Assembly (NCBI GenBank): GCA_017979445.1
Contig: CM030717.1
Span: forward strand, 17,099,288-17,163,287
DNA length: 64,000 nt
Source: Akebia trifoliata
Taxonomy: Eukaryota > Streptophyta > Magnoliopsida > Ranunculales > Lardizabalaceae
Direction: 5' to 3'
Made by a program: the position numbers and the translations under genes
In this document: piece after piece, positions 36,220 through 48,054 of the stretch
Layout: every line of letters begins with the position of its first letter
How positions within the stretch are numbered: position 1 is the first letter of the stretch
Notes under the pieces: generated by a model
Databases searched by the model: none
The model's input: the letters and a program-made list of their open reading frames with translations, nothing else
Told to the model about the DNA's origin: nothing

Positions 36220-36438
36220 GCCTGCTAAGTTGAAAACCCGAAAAGGGCGACTTAGGCAAAAATTAAGGCAAGCTCGCAAAGTTGAAAATCTGAAAGGACA
36301 ACTTTGGCAACAATCAGAGCCAAGAAAAAAGAAGAAGCTCGCTAGATTGAAAACCTGAAAAGGCGATCTAGGCAAAAGTTAGAGCAAGCTCGATAGATTG
36401 AAAACCTGAAAAGGCGATCTAGGCAAAAGTTAGAGCAA
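36220..36438 (+). repeat. 45-48-bp tandem repeat
   Basis: Four to five units of GCTCGxTAGATTGAAAACCTGAAAAG-type sequence with CGATCTAGGCAAAAGTTAGAG. The last two are nearly identical. Confidence 0.8.

Positions 36439-36440
<2 letters not shown>

Positions 36441-36479
<39 letters not shown>
36441..36479 (+). repeat. 39-base A homopolymer
   Basis: Uninterrupted A-run inside F. Its length in an assembly is unreliable. Confidence 0.95.
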
Positions 36480-36480
<1 letters not shown>

Positions 36481-37195
36481 AGAAGAAAATCCCAAGCTGA
36501 GAGCAGTTCGAGCTAAAACATCAGAAGTCCGAATAATCAAGTTCAATACTCAGTTTAAACCAGGCATAGATTCAGAAGCCACAAGTATCTTGTCTACGAT
36601 CGATCTGAAAATTCTTACTTCCCCAAGTGAACCAATGGAGAGAATGATGAACTCTATGATGAGTCTTAAAAGGAAATATTTTGTTCTCTTGAGCCTGACT
36701 CAAAATCTTTAATAAAATTAATCAAAATTAAAAGTTGGATCTTTATTGCGCTTGTGGTAATCAAATATTTCAAACCTTCATACAAGGGGCATTTTTTCTT
36801 TTTTCCTCTAGATATGTAATTTCCCCCCTTATACTAGGGGCATTTTTTAATGATGTGTTCAATTATTTTCAATGCCATGTTTATTGTCAAACTAGGGACA
36901 TTTTGTTTTTGAGCAATGTTAATCCTAAAAAAATAATGAGAACTCCAAATTTAAGGTTACTCTCTTGATAACAATTTTTCAAAAAACTTTTGAGGTTCAA
37001 ACTCAGGTTTTAAATGTACAAAACTTTTTTGATAAATCCTTGAGGTTCAAACAAATGCATTCTGAATCTCACATAGGAGATAGGACATCCATTCTGTCTC
37101 AAATTTATTCATTCCCAGATTCAACCACTCTTCTCCGGACTCATTTTCAATCGTTTCTCTCCCAGATTTATTTCTTTGTTCTCAGTTTTACTTGC

Positions 37196-37735
37196 TCAGT
37201 CTCCGCCAAGGGTTATCTTGGATTTTACTCAGATGCCGCCAAGGGTTATCTTGGATTTTACTCAGATGCCGCCAAGGGTTATCTTGGATTTTGCTCAGTT
37301 TCCGCCAAGGGTTATCTTGGATTTTGCTCAGATTCCGCCAAGGGTTATCTTGGATTTTGCTCAGTCTCCGCCAAGGGTTATCTTGGATTTTGCTCAGATG
37401 CCGCCAAGGGTTATCTTGGATTTTGCTCAGTCTCCGCCAAGGGTTATCTTGGATTTTGCTCAGTCTCCGCCAAGGGTTATCTTGGATTTTGCTCAGATGC
37501 CGCCAAGGGTTATCTTGGATTTTGCTCAGTCTCCGCCAAGGGTTATCTTGGATTTTGCTCAGATGCCGCCAAGGGTTATCTTGGATTTTGCTCAGATTCC
37601 GCCAAGGGTTATCTTGGATTTTGCTCAGATGCCGCCAAGGGTTATCTTGGATTTTGCTCAGTCTCCGCCAAGGGTTATCTTGGATTTTGCTCAGTCTCCG
37701 CCAAGGGTTATCTTGGATTATGCTCAGATGCCGCC
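37196..37735 (+). repeat. 33-bp hairpin tandem array, 16 units
   Basis: Unit CTCAGNNNCCGCCAAGGGTTATCTTGGATTTTG. Outside the three-base slot NNN (TCT, ATG, TTT or ATT) units are almost invariant. Each has the stem CCAAG/CTTGG closed over GGTTAT. Since 33 is a multiple of three and the unit has no stop, three frames stay open over hundreds of codons; those ORFs are an effect of the repeat, not a gene. Located in the 3' untranslated part of F. Confidence 0.93.
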
Positions 37736-38105
37736 GAGGGTTTTCTCAGAACTATGCTCAGATGCCGCCAAGGGTTTTCTTGGAATTATGCTCAGATACC
37801 GCCAAGGGTTTTCTTGGAATTATGCTCAGATGCCGCCAAGGGTTTTCTTGGAACTATGCTCAGATGCCGCCGAGGGCTTTCTCGGAATTATGCTCAGATA
37901 CCGCCAAGGGTTTTCTTGGAATTATGCTCAGATGCCGCCGAGGGTTTTCTCGGAACTATGTTCAGATGCCGCCGAGGATTTGCTCGAACTATGCTCAGCC
38001 AGATGTCATCGAGGGTTTGCTCAGTTTATGCTCAACCAGTTGCCACCGAGGGCTTTCTCGAATTATGCTTAGTCAGATATCGCCGAGGGTTTTCTCAGAT
38101 TATAC
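37736..38105 (+). repeat. 34-bp variant hairpin array
   Basis: About ten units related to the 33-bp array but one base longer, so reading frame shifts each unit. The stem is either CCAAG/CTTGG or CCGAG/CTCGG. The last three units are longer and more diverged. Confidence 0.88.
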
Positions 38106-38670
38106 TTAGATAGTTCATTACTCTTTCACCCCGAGTAGGTAGAGTAGAACTCCAGGAAATTAGTCCATTACTCTTTCACCCCGAGTAGGTAGAGTAGAAC
38201 TCCCAGAAAAAATAGTTCATTACTTTTTCACCCCGAGTAGGTAGAGTAGAACTCCCGAAAATAGTTCATTACTCTTTCACCCCGAGTAGGTAGAGTAGAA
38301 CTCCCGAAAATAATTCATTACTCTTTCACCCCGAGTAGGTAGAGTAGAACTCCCGAAAATAGTTCATTACTCTTTCACCCCGAGTAGGTAGAGTAAAACT
38401 CCCAGAAAATAAGTCCATTACTCTTTCACCCCGAGTATGTAGAGTAGGACTCCCAGAAAAGATAGTTCATTACTCTTTCACCCTGAGTAGGTAGAGTAAA
38501 ACTCCCAGAAAAAATAGTTCATTACTCTTTCACCCCGAGTAGATAGAGTAGAACTCCCGAAAAAGAATTCATTACTCTTTCACCCCGAGTAGGTAGAGTA
38601 AAACTTTCCAAAAAAAAAAAAAAAAATTGTTTATTACTCTTTCACCCATGGTAGGTAAAGTAAGACATTC
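38106..38670 (+). repeat. 49-53-bp hairpin tandem array, eleven units
   Basis: Unit AGTTCATTACTCTTTCACCC then CGAGTAGGTAGAGTAGAACT then CCCGAAAAT. GTTC and TACTCT pair with AGAGTA and GAAC across a loop, with AT bulged. The last unit (38629-38670) is diverged. Ends about 340 bp before the 3' LTR. Confidence 0.92.
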
Positions 38671-38995
38671 AATTTTTTTATGCTCAATTTATGCTCAGTT
38701 GTGCTTAGTTTATGCTCAGATTTTACTCAGTTTCACACAGTGCACACACTTGCACACTTGTTCTTTTAGTCAGGGAGAATTCTTTAAAATTCAAGGATCT
38801 GACGCCATCAGTGAGAGCTGTCGCTCGAGGACCTGACAACGTTTTAGTTCGGGGAGAGCTTTACCCTCAAGGATCTGAACACCCCGACGAATTGCTAAAT
38901 CAGGCTGCAAAATGAACTGTCACTAGCTTTGGCATTCGGATATCGCACTATCTACCAAAATAGATTTGCTATCTAGTTTGCTTCATCCCTCTACC

Positions 38996-39004
38996 AAAGA
39001 GGGG
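38996..39004 (+). other. Polypurine tract of element F
   Basis: AAAGAGGGG, four bases before the 3' LTR, where plus-strand DNA synthesis would start. Confidence 0.8.
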
Positions 39005-39008
39005 CATC

Positions 39009-40737
39009 TGTAGACACCCCATTTTTGCATCCGCCTGATTAATCAAGTCGTCAACCCGATCGCAAAGGTTCCCAATGATGGATGTCTATTCCAATGCTTT
39101 ATTTTGTTACCAGATATGTTTCAGAAATCCGGATGAGGTATCTCGAACTGACAAAACATAGAAACCACGCTACGCTAGGAAAATACGACCCTAGAAACAT
39201 AGAAATCATCATCTTGCAAACCAAAAAGAAGCTTCACGATAAAAATCACTAAAATGACCAAATTACCAAAATACCCCTAACATCAAAACAACCTTAGAGC
39301 TTACATTACGCTTAGGAAAATCCGTTCAAACACATAAAACAACAAATCGAAACCAAGTAAACCACTTCGCCAATTTTCACAAAATTTGACAAAATTACGA
39401 AAATACCCCTCATAAAGTTCACGACCATTTCATACAAAAAAACTTCATGAAAGACAAAAACCAACATTCCCATTGAATTCCTTACGAAAAACTGATTCCA
39501 AAACATCCTGAAACATTGAAAAACGACTTAAAACGTAAAAAATCCTCTCCGAGGGCAAAATGGTAATTTCACAATTTTCATAATTAAAAAATTTGAAATT
39601 AATAAATAAAACATTAAATATTTAAAGTGAAACATTAATGAAATTAATTCAAAACTTTGAACCTCAAAAATCGATTAATTGGACTCTCAGGCAAAATTGT
39701 TGAGGGTTCGTGGGATATTTCTTTAAGGACCCCTCCATTTGGGGGTCCAAAGAATTAAAGATATAATAGAAGGGGGTTCTCCAAAAATTAAAAGTAAATC
39801 AAGCAAGACTGAAGTCAAGGTATTAAAGTCAATCAAGTGAGACTGAAGTCAAAATTAAAGTCAATCAAGCAAGACTGAAGTCAAGGTACTAATCGAGTCA
39901 ATCTCATAAGACTAAGGCCAAAACCCTAAATCAAAACCCTAATCTAAACTAATCAAGTCAATCTCATAAGACTAAGGTCAAAACCCTAAATCCAAACCCT
40001 AATCTAAAACTAATCAAGTCAATCTCATAAGACTAAAGTCAAAACCCTAAAACCCTAAAGACTCAGTCAAAACCCTAATTGAAACCCTAAAAAGAAACCC
40101 TAATCAAACCCTAAATGCTTCTAAAAACTTTATAAATAGGAGCCTCCACACCCTATTTTCGTATCAAAGAAAAAACCCTAGAAAAAGTAGGTGAAGAAGC
40201 CTCCATAACCTCCCCAAAACCCTAATTTTGGAGCCCCAACTCCTTCCCTAACACCCCTACTCCGATTTTAGTCTAAAAAAACACCCAAAAACCTCTCAAA
40301 AACACCCCAAAAATCCACTACAAATTCAAAGCATCCAGATCCAAGTAAGAGACACCTTGCCTCGGAGATCAGGAATCAGATCCGGAGACAAAACGAAGCA
40401 AGGAGTACAGTACAAGGAACTGTTCATTTTCAGATCTGAGGGAATAGCACCTTTGCAGATCAAAGGTAAATTTTTATTATTTTTTTTTAATCTAGTTTAT
40501 CATTAGCGATGTAGATCTATTTGGGATAAGTAGAGACCGGCATTGGCCGGGCGGGGTTGGTGCCTAACACCTTCCAACCTCGTAACATGATCCCCGGATT
40601 CAGATTTCTATGTAGATTAGTTCTTTTTTATCCATTGTAGAGTCATTTATGGTTCCTAGACCTAAACTAGGTGGCGACTCCCAAACCTCAAGGGTCAAAA
40701 GCGGATCCGCGCACCCCGCGGATCGAGGGCGCTTTCA
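39009..40737 (+). repeat. 3' LTR of element F
   Basis: 1729 bp, matching the 5' LTR but for four homopolymer length changes. It contains the same telo-box array (39921-40114) and TATA box (40131-40140), so it could drive transcription outward into the LTR of A. Confidence 0.95.
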
Positions 40738-41474
40738 CCACCCAGCCTAAAATAAAAATAGTACTCAACGCATGCACTAACATAATCTTAAATAAACATG
40801 CAACCCTTTCATTAATAATCTGGATATCCTTTCACCAACCTACACACAACATACAATGTAAAAGGCAGACATCACCCCTCGGGTGTGATTCTGATATTTT
40901 ATCGTTTCATCCATTTCTCTATTCTTTTGATATTTTCACTTTTCGTCTTTTCGAATCAAATCATTCATTTTCAATCTTTCAAAGTCATTTTTGAGTTTTC
41001 AATTGAAAATCATCAAGGTTTCTTCAAAACGAAGTCCCGTGATGCACGGTACCTAAGCTGGCCAAAATAGTAAAAGCTGGTAAAAATTTGGCTAAGTGTT
41101 GGAAACTCAATTTTTCAAGCTTCTCAAAATTAAAAATGGGTTTTTGGAAATGAAAGCCTCAAGCACGAGATTTAACATCATATAAATTTTATAACCTAAT
41201 TCAAGGTAACGCGAAATTTATTACATTTTGAAAATCTATCGAAAACGTCGAAATTTATGTTTTGTTCTTAAAACCAAAATTCAGATTTTGATCCTTTGAG
41301 ATTTGGATCTTGAAACCATTCCCATTGTTCCGAAATGGGGGGTAAAACCTTAATTTCATTAAAGAACTTAAAGTAAATGGAAAGTAAAAATATTTTTAAT
41401 GAAATGAAGGGTGGGAAATCAAGTATAGGCAATGAGGAAGTCAAGGCAAAAGTCAGAACTCAGTTCTGAAGAGA

Positions 41475-41675
41475 ACTGTTTCTATCGGTGGCTGTCGGTG
41501 GAACCGACAGAATGCTCATCAGCAGGTGTCGGTGGGACCGACGACATCTGTCGACAGAAAAATTTTCTTACGGTTCTTGATTTTGTCGGTGGCAGAAGCC
41601 TCATTCTGTCGGTGGGACCGACAGAATGCCTTCGGCAGGTGCCGGTGGCACCAACTCTTCCGGTCGACAGTCCTG
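41475..41675. repeat. GTCGGT/ACCGAC inverted-repeat cluster in LTR A
   Basis: Repeated CTGTCGGTGGNACCGACAG modules separated by AATGC-like spacers, each able to fold on itself. Equivalent clusters sit at 45588-45680 and 53090-53165 (LTRs of B), 56550-56690 (C) and 62130-62330 (H). Copies differ in module number. Confidence 0.85.
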
Positions 41676-42784
41676 AACCTCACTCGAACCTTCTAGTTTT
41701 CAATCCCCTTTACGAATTCTTCTTCCATTCGATCCACCCATGAGTTTGTTATCAAAATTCGATAAAACCCATCAAAACAACTACTTTTACCATGAATTTT
41801 AAAACTAAACAAAAGTTTTCTACGATTTATAACTACAACACATTTTCAATAAAAATCTCTAAATGCACATTTTCAGAAATCTAAAGTTACCAATAGAAAT
41901 TGAAAGTCACCTACCGTTGTGGACACCAAAGATATAAGCTAGCACTACAAATCAAGGTTGGATGGCTCGAGAGTCGAAGTTGGGTTGACTTGGATGCAAA
42001 ATAGGTGAGGGTTTGCAAAGCATTTGACGACGAGGCTCTTCTTCGCTTCTATAATAAAGGGTAACTCTAACTCCTACTCGATGGAGCCTTTGGATGGAAG
42101 GTGTAGAGTTTCCTTCGCACTATATGACTGGTTATTGATGGAGGGTAGGGAAAACGAACGAGAATGGACAACCAAAGATAGTGAAGTTGTAGCCCTCGTC
42201 GTGGCCGACAACTTTGCCTTCTTCGTCGAGGTTCAACTCGACCTCGATCGCGCTAGAACTTGATGGAAATGGGTTGCAATCCTTAGGTTGAAAAGTGACT
42301 GTCGTTTGGTTCTATGGAGAAGAAGAGAAAAGAATAAAAAGAAACCACTCTCTTTTAAATAAAAGGCTTGAGGGATAAACTTGTAATTCTCTTTTCATTG
42401 ATCCTAGTTTTGGCGACAACTCGGCCATTCAGACTCAAAAAATGACGAACGAGTATTCCATTTCGAATAATTTTTCGCTACGGATCTAATGGTTACGTCG
42501 AATTTTCCTGATTCTCCCTCTAACAAAAATTTCACTATTTGGATCCCACTTAACACGAAATTCGAGGATTCTATAACTTTTCCATCCGAACTCGAATTCG
42601 AACTTACTTATAGGCTAACGTATATATTTCTATCATTTTGAACCTAATGAAGAAGTCGATTTTTCATTGAAATTAATCATAACAATATTTAAGTATTTTA
42701 CTCTAAGTTTCTCCTTCGATATTTTCCTCCAAATCTCACCATTTAATTTCCTCGAGATATGAGTTGAAAATCAGGGGTATTACA

Positions 42785-42798
42785 TTCTCCCCCCCTTA
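42785..42798 (-). other. Polypurine tract of element A
   Basis: On minus, TTAAGGGGGGGAGAA lies directly before the TGTAATACCCC start of the 3' LTR, the standard primer position for plus-strand DNA synthesis. Confidence 0.85.
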
Positions 42799-44221
42799 AT
42801 AAAAATTTTATCCTCGAAATTTGAATCATATCTTATCGGACTTTTTCTGCCACCCCACTAACACAACATGTATAACCAACAACACCTATATGCGATTATC
42901 ATTCATTCAGGTCTTCAAGCCCATTTCTTTTATAACTCCTAACTGCATGTCACATAGTTTTCATCAACCCAATACATCCATCCATTAATCACTCTAAATC
43001 ATTCACATGACCCAACTAATTTATCATTTGTATAATCATAAAATACAATCAACTCACATCATATTAATTCCCCACCAATTTCTATCAATAATTCTTTCAT
43101 ACCTCCTCTATCATTTATCATTGTTTTCCTTACCAACTACATCGCCCATTATGCGTACTTGTACCTATAATGAAAATCACTCTTTAATACGCTGTTTTAC
43201 TACAACACCACTATACTAACACTACTTCGTAAATCACATCAAACCTTTATTCCCAATACACCAATATTTCTACATTTGACTCCATATTCCAAGTTTTGCT
43301 TATCGTGATATCTCCTGAGCCACACATCTTTAACTGATTGTCGTTGACCCGAACATTGCACCCCTTTGTGTCTCAACTTACCACATTCATAACATGCCAC
43401 TACTTTTTTCTTTCGCTTGATTTAACATCATATGATGTTGTTTCTTACAAAACTTCTCCATTTTTTGCACGGGTACTTCTACAGTCTCGCTACTTATGTA
43501 TGGTCATTTTTCCCGTGATCCTACTAGTTTCATAATTGTCTGTCTCTTGTTGGATCCTAACTACCCTTCTTCAAATAGGCTTGGAGGTGATGATTGTACT
43601 ATCCTTATTTCTTCTCGTAGTCCTCCCTGTGCTGGGATATCTACTTTGGGGTCCTTTTGGGATTCATCCTTAAGATAGTGGTCGAGCTTTTCTTCTATCT
43701 TCTCTAACTTCTTTGTCAATTGTCCCACCATAATCATTTGGGCCTCAAACATCTCTGATTGTCTCTTTTCCATGCATGCTTGAATTTGGGATAATTCCGA
43801 AACTGCTCATATCAACTGTTCTATCTTGGTGAGTTTACTAGGCCCAGGTAGGTCTTCCTCACCAGTTTGACTCCGTATCATGGGTCTAGTTGTAACTCTA
43901 TTTCCTTGCATTTTTCCTAACCTACAAGTTTAGTAATATATTATTTATCATAAGCAAGGCACTTCTTAGAACTACGCCAACGTCATTCTTATGGAAGTAT
44001 TAACTACTATTATAATAAGGAATCTAGTAATGAACACCATTTTCATTACTACCAGAGTGAACCTAGAATCTTATCTTAAGCTCTACGGACTTCTAGACAC
44101 GGAAGAGCTAGCGATCCCAATACGAAACTACTAAAGAGCTCGGATGTCGGGTTCCTAATGACGCTCTATAATTATCTCTAATGCCTGTGGTATCAGTCTA
44201 TTCTCCAAAACATAACGGATC
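42785..44221 (-). pseudogene. Remnant gag region of element A
   Basis: Two coding traces on minus. At 43561-43773 is a Gag segment of 70 residues with a charged coiled coil (QLTKKLEKIEEKLDHYLKD). At 43353-43394 is an intact zinc knuckle CYECGKLRHKGVQC (CX2CX4HX4C). Gag would package RNA. Protease, reverse transcriptase, RNase H and integrase are absent. The rest, 42799-43300, is homologous to the non-coding part of B at 51000-51940. Confidence 0.75.
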
Positions 44222-45003
44222 TGTGACGTCCCGCCACATGCTAACACAAATCTCAATGCCAAATCTCAAGGTACTAGGTGACACCTCGAAATTTCGGCAT
44301 GGCCTCCTCTGAATATGTTAGCGTTCAACGGAACACAACACATGATAATCCAATATATAACAAAACCTGTATTTACAGATGCAAACATAGGAATTTAACA
44401 GCGGAAGACTAATTACATCTAACATGTAAATAGATCAGAGCGCGGAAGATTTAACAATATACAGGCTTACCAAAATACTCTCACTCTAACATAGGCATAA
44501 ACTCTCAATTTAAAGATTTCATACATCTTGGATGAAACTGACAACACTAAGGAGTGTAGACCTGGTACTCACCAGGCAATAGACTCTGATCGTCGATCTG
44601 ACTGACTAGATACTCCTCAATTACTGACTCTATGCCTGCCTCGGTAACTGTAGGTGCTGAATCTAAAAAAAAAGATAGGAGGAAATGGTGAGTAACAATG
44701 GTTACCTAGTAGGTCCACAAACAATTCCTACTAATAACCTTCCCTAACGTGATCGAATAATCATACTACATCATTTCAAAATATGTAAGTTTTACAATTG
44801 AAACTACGATTAATTGGTACGTACGACCTAGGATAAGCAATAAAACAGTTTAAAAGTTACACATAACATCAATCATTCATACTCATTATACATTTGTCCT
44901 TTTATGCAAATACAATTGACAACATTGAAATAATAGACATGCTTTGCAGTTTATAATTCGAAATATAACAACAGACACATAATACAAGTGGTGGAGTAAT
45001 GGA
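44222..45003 (-). mobile_element. Truncated 5' LTR of element A
   Basis: Starts (plus coordinates) with the inverted LTR end TGTGACGTCCCGCC and runs through the block shared with 27765-28545, stopping at the deletion junction at 45003. Confidence 0.9.
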
Positions 45004-47708
45004 ACCTAGACGAAGAAGGCAAAATTGTCGGTCACGACGAGGGCTACAACTTCACCATCTTTGGTTCTTCATTTTTGTTCGTTTTCCCCATCCTTCATGA
45101 AAAAGCCAGTCAGGTAGCTCGAGTGAACCTCAACACCCTCCATCCGAAGGCTTCATCGAGTTAGGAGTTAGGTTTATATTTCATTATAGAGGAGAAGGAG
45201 AACGTCGTTGTCGGATACCTTGCAAACCCTCGCACATTTTGCATCCAAGCCAGCTCAACCTCGACTCTCGAGCCATCCAACCTTGATTTGTAGTGCTAGC
45301 TTATACCCTTGGCGTCCACAACTGTAAGGGACTTTCAATTCTTATTAATAACTTTAGATTTTCGAAATGTGTATTTAGGTTTTGTAACAAAACTTATTGT
45401 TTGTATTTAAATCGTAGAAATTTGGTGTTTGATTTAAAATTCATGGTAGAAGTAGATGTTTTGATTATGTTTTATCAAGTTTTAACCATAAACTCGTAGG
45501 TGGGTTGAATGATTCGAAGAAGAGAAGAAAAATCCAACAAATTGATTGAAAACTTGAAAGTTCGAGTTTTTGTGCAGTACTATCGGCAGATGCTGTCGGT
45601 TCTACCGACACCTACAGAAGGCCATTCTGCTGGTCCCATTGACAGAATCATGTTTCTGCCACCGACCTGCCACCGACAGAACAACTTGATCAAAATTGCT
45701 TCTGGCTTTTGGGTTGCCTTCCTTATGACTTGTACATGATTTTTCACCTTTCTTTTCATTAAAAACATTAAAGTAAATATCCTCTTTAATTTTTACTTTC
45801 CATTTACTTTAAGTTCTTTAATGAAATTAAGGTATTACCCCCTATTTCGAAACAATGGGAATGGTTTCATGATCTAAATCTCAAAGGATCAAAATCCAAA
45901 TTTTGATTTCAAGAAGAAAACGTAAATTTCGACGATTTCGACAAATTTTCAAAAGTTAATACCTTTCGCATTACTTTGAATTAGATTACAAAAACTATAT
46001 GGTGTCGAATCTAGTGATCGAGACTTTCATTTTTAAAAATCTATTTTCAATTTCGAGAACTTTGAAAAATTGAGTTTCCAACACTTAGTCAAATTTTCAC
46101 CAGCTTTTCTTATTTTTTAACAGCTTTGGTCCCGTGCATCGCCGGGGCCTCGTTTTGAATAAACCTTGATGATTTTCGATGGAAAGACCAAAAATGACTT
46201 TGAAATATTGAAAATGAATGGCTTGATTTGAAAAGACGAAAAGTGAGAATGTCGAGAGAATGAAAAAAGGGGATGAACGGTAAAATGTCAGAATCACACC
46301 CGAGGGGTGATGTCTACATTTTACATTGTATGTTATATGTAGGTTGATGAAAGGATATCCAGGTTATTAATGAAAGGGTTGCATGTTTATTTAAGATTAT
46401 GTTAGCGCATGCACTGAGTACTATTATTTATGTAGCTGTTTGTTAAGCTGTTAAAGGGTTTGTAAATGCCTGAAGGGATAGTGCGTTACATCATCCGGAG
46501 GGGTACACTATCTTGGGATGTACGGTATGGACCACCAAGCTCATACGTGGTATGAGATGCGTATGAGAGTGGAGTCACAACTAGAATCCGGGTCCATTCC
46601 TTTCTTATCTTTACCAGTGAAAGTGTATTGTAAAGGTATCGTATACGAGTGGAGTGTTATTTTAGGAATCACATGCACGCCTGATAGGCATAGACAAAGA
46701 TGATTTGTCAGTGATCACTAACAATCTAATAGTAGTCAAACGTTCTGACACATCGAAAAGAGATCCATTGCTTATAACCACGTCAAACGGCCAGCCTGAG
46801 CCGGATAAATGGTCCCGCAAGCGTGGTAAACAGCGATCAGTCACAAAATCAAGAACTACGATGATATTGAGGAATATCATGTCCCGACTGGGAGCCATCC
46901 AATCGTGAATCCCAACGCTCAAATTCCATTACTCCACCACTTATATTATATATCTGTTGTTATATTTCGAATTATAAATTGAAAATCATGTCTATTATTT
47001 CAATGTTGTCAACTGTATTTGCATAAAATAGAAAATGTATAATGAGTATGGATGATTGATGCTATGTGTAACTTTTAATTGTTTAGTTGCTCATCCCTAT
47101 CTATATGTACCAGTTGATCGTATTTTATTCTAAAAAATCTTGTGTGTACTAAAATGTTTAGTATGCTTTACTTGATCATGTTTAGGGAGGATTATTAGTA
47201 GGAATTGGTTATAGACTTATTGGGTAACTCTCGTTACTCACCTTTTCCTTTCTATTTTTTTTAGTTTCAGCACTTGCAGTTACCGAGGCAGGCGTAGAGT
47301 CAGTAAGTAAAGAGTATTTGGTCGGTCAGATCGACGATCAAAGTCTATTGCTTGGTGAGCACTAGGGCTACATCCCTTAGTGTTGTCAGTTTCATCCAGG
47401 ATGTATGTAGTCTTTGGATTGAGAGTTTAGGCCTATGTTAGAGTGAGAGTATTTTAGTAAGCTTGTATATTGTTAAATCTTCCGCACTCTGATCTACTTA
47501 CATGTTAGATGTAATTAGTTATCCGCTGTTAATTCTTGTATTTGCATCTTTATATACATGTTTTGTTATATATTGGATTATCAGATTTTAGTGTTCCGTA
47601 GAATGCTAACATAAATAAAAGGGGCCATGTCCAAATTTTAAGGTGCCACCTAGTACCTTGAGATTTGGCATTGGGTTTTGTGTTAGCGTTTGGCGGGGCG
47701 TCACAGAA

Positions 47709-47720
47709 TGGTATTAGAGC
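47709..47720 (+). other. Primer-binding site of element B
   Basis: TGGTATTAGAGC, three bases from the LTR end. It differs by one base from TGGTATCAGAGC, the usual site for initiator tRNA-Met. Confidence 0.85.
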
Positions 47721-48054
47721 GTAGCATTAGATCCGTATGGGATACAGGTCGGCTATGTTTTAGAAAGTAGGCTGATACCACAACATTAGAGGTAATCATA
47801 GAGTGTTACTAGGAATCCAATATCCAAGCTCATTAGTGGTTCCGTATTGGGATTGCGAGCTCTTCCGTGTCTAGAAGTCTGTAGAGCCTAATATAAGATT
47901 CTAGGTTCATTCTACAGTAATGAAAATGGTATTCATTACTAGATTCCGTATTATAATAATGGTTAATGCTGTCGTAAAAATGATGTTGACATGAATCTAA
48001 GGAGTGCCTTACTTATGATAAATAGTAGATTACTGAACTCGTAGGTTAGGAAAG

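Larger units (their letters stand above)
29174..40737 (+). mobile_element. Element F, complete young Tat-like Gypsy
   Basis: LTRs 29174-30904 and 39009-40737 enclose an 8104-bp interior with a primer-binding site, a polypurine tract and exact CCACC duplications. Only a decayed integrase is readable; the rest is tandem arrays and A/T-rich DNA. It needs proteins from a relative to move. Lineage is inferred from the integrase, the primer-binding site sequence and the 3' tandem arrays, all common in Tat/Ogre elements. Confidence 0.93.
27765..45003 (-). mobile_element. Element A, long-LTR Gypsy, non-autonomous
   Basis: Minus-strand retrotransposon nested in LTR D. Its 3' LTR is 27765-29173 plus 40743-42784 (3451 bp once the nested F is removed), the interior 42785-44221, and the truncated 5' LTR 44222-45003. 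The left flank in D is TCTAA; the matching copy was lost at the right. The interior holds only a gag remnant. The end of the 5' LTR abuts sequence that in B lies 24 bases inside, so A has lost the primer-binding site. Confidence 0.85.

Noticed and set aside
36965..38113. Three overlapping ORFs of 298-382 codons with repeated 11-residue units
   Set aside because: They arise because the repeat unit is 33 bp, free of stops in three frames. The frames shift where units become 34 bp, and they continue into no known domain.
37196..38670. CRISPR-like regular repeats
   Set aside because: Units are directly adjacent with no unique spacers, in a plant retrotransposon; this is a tandem array.
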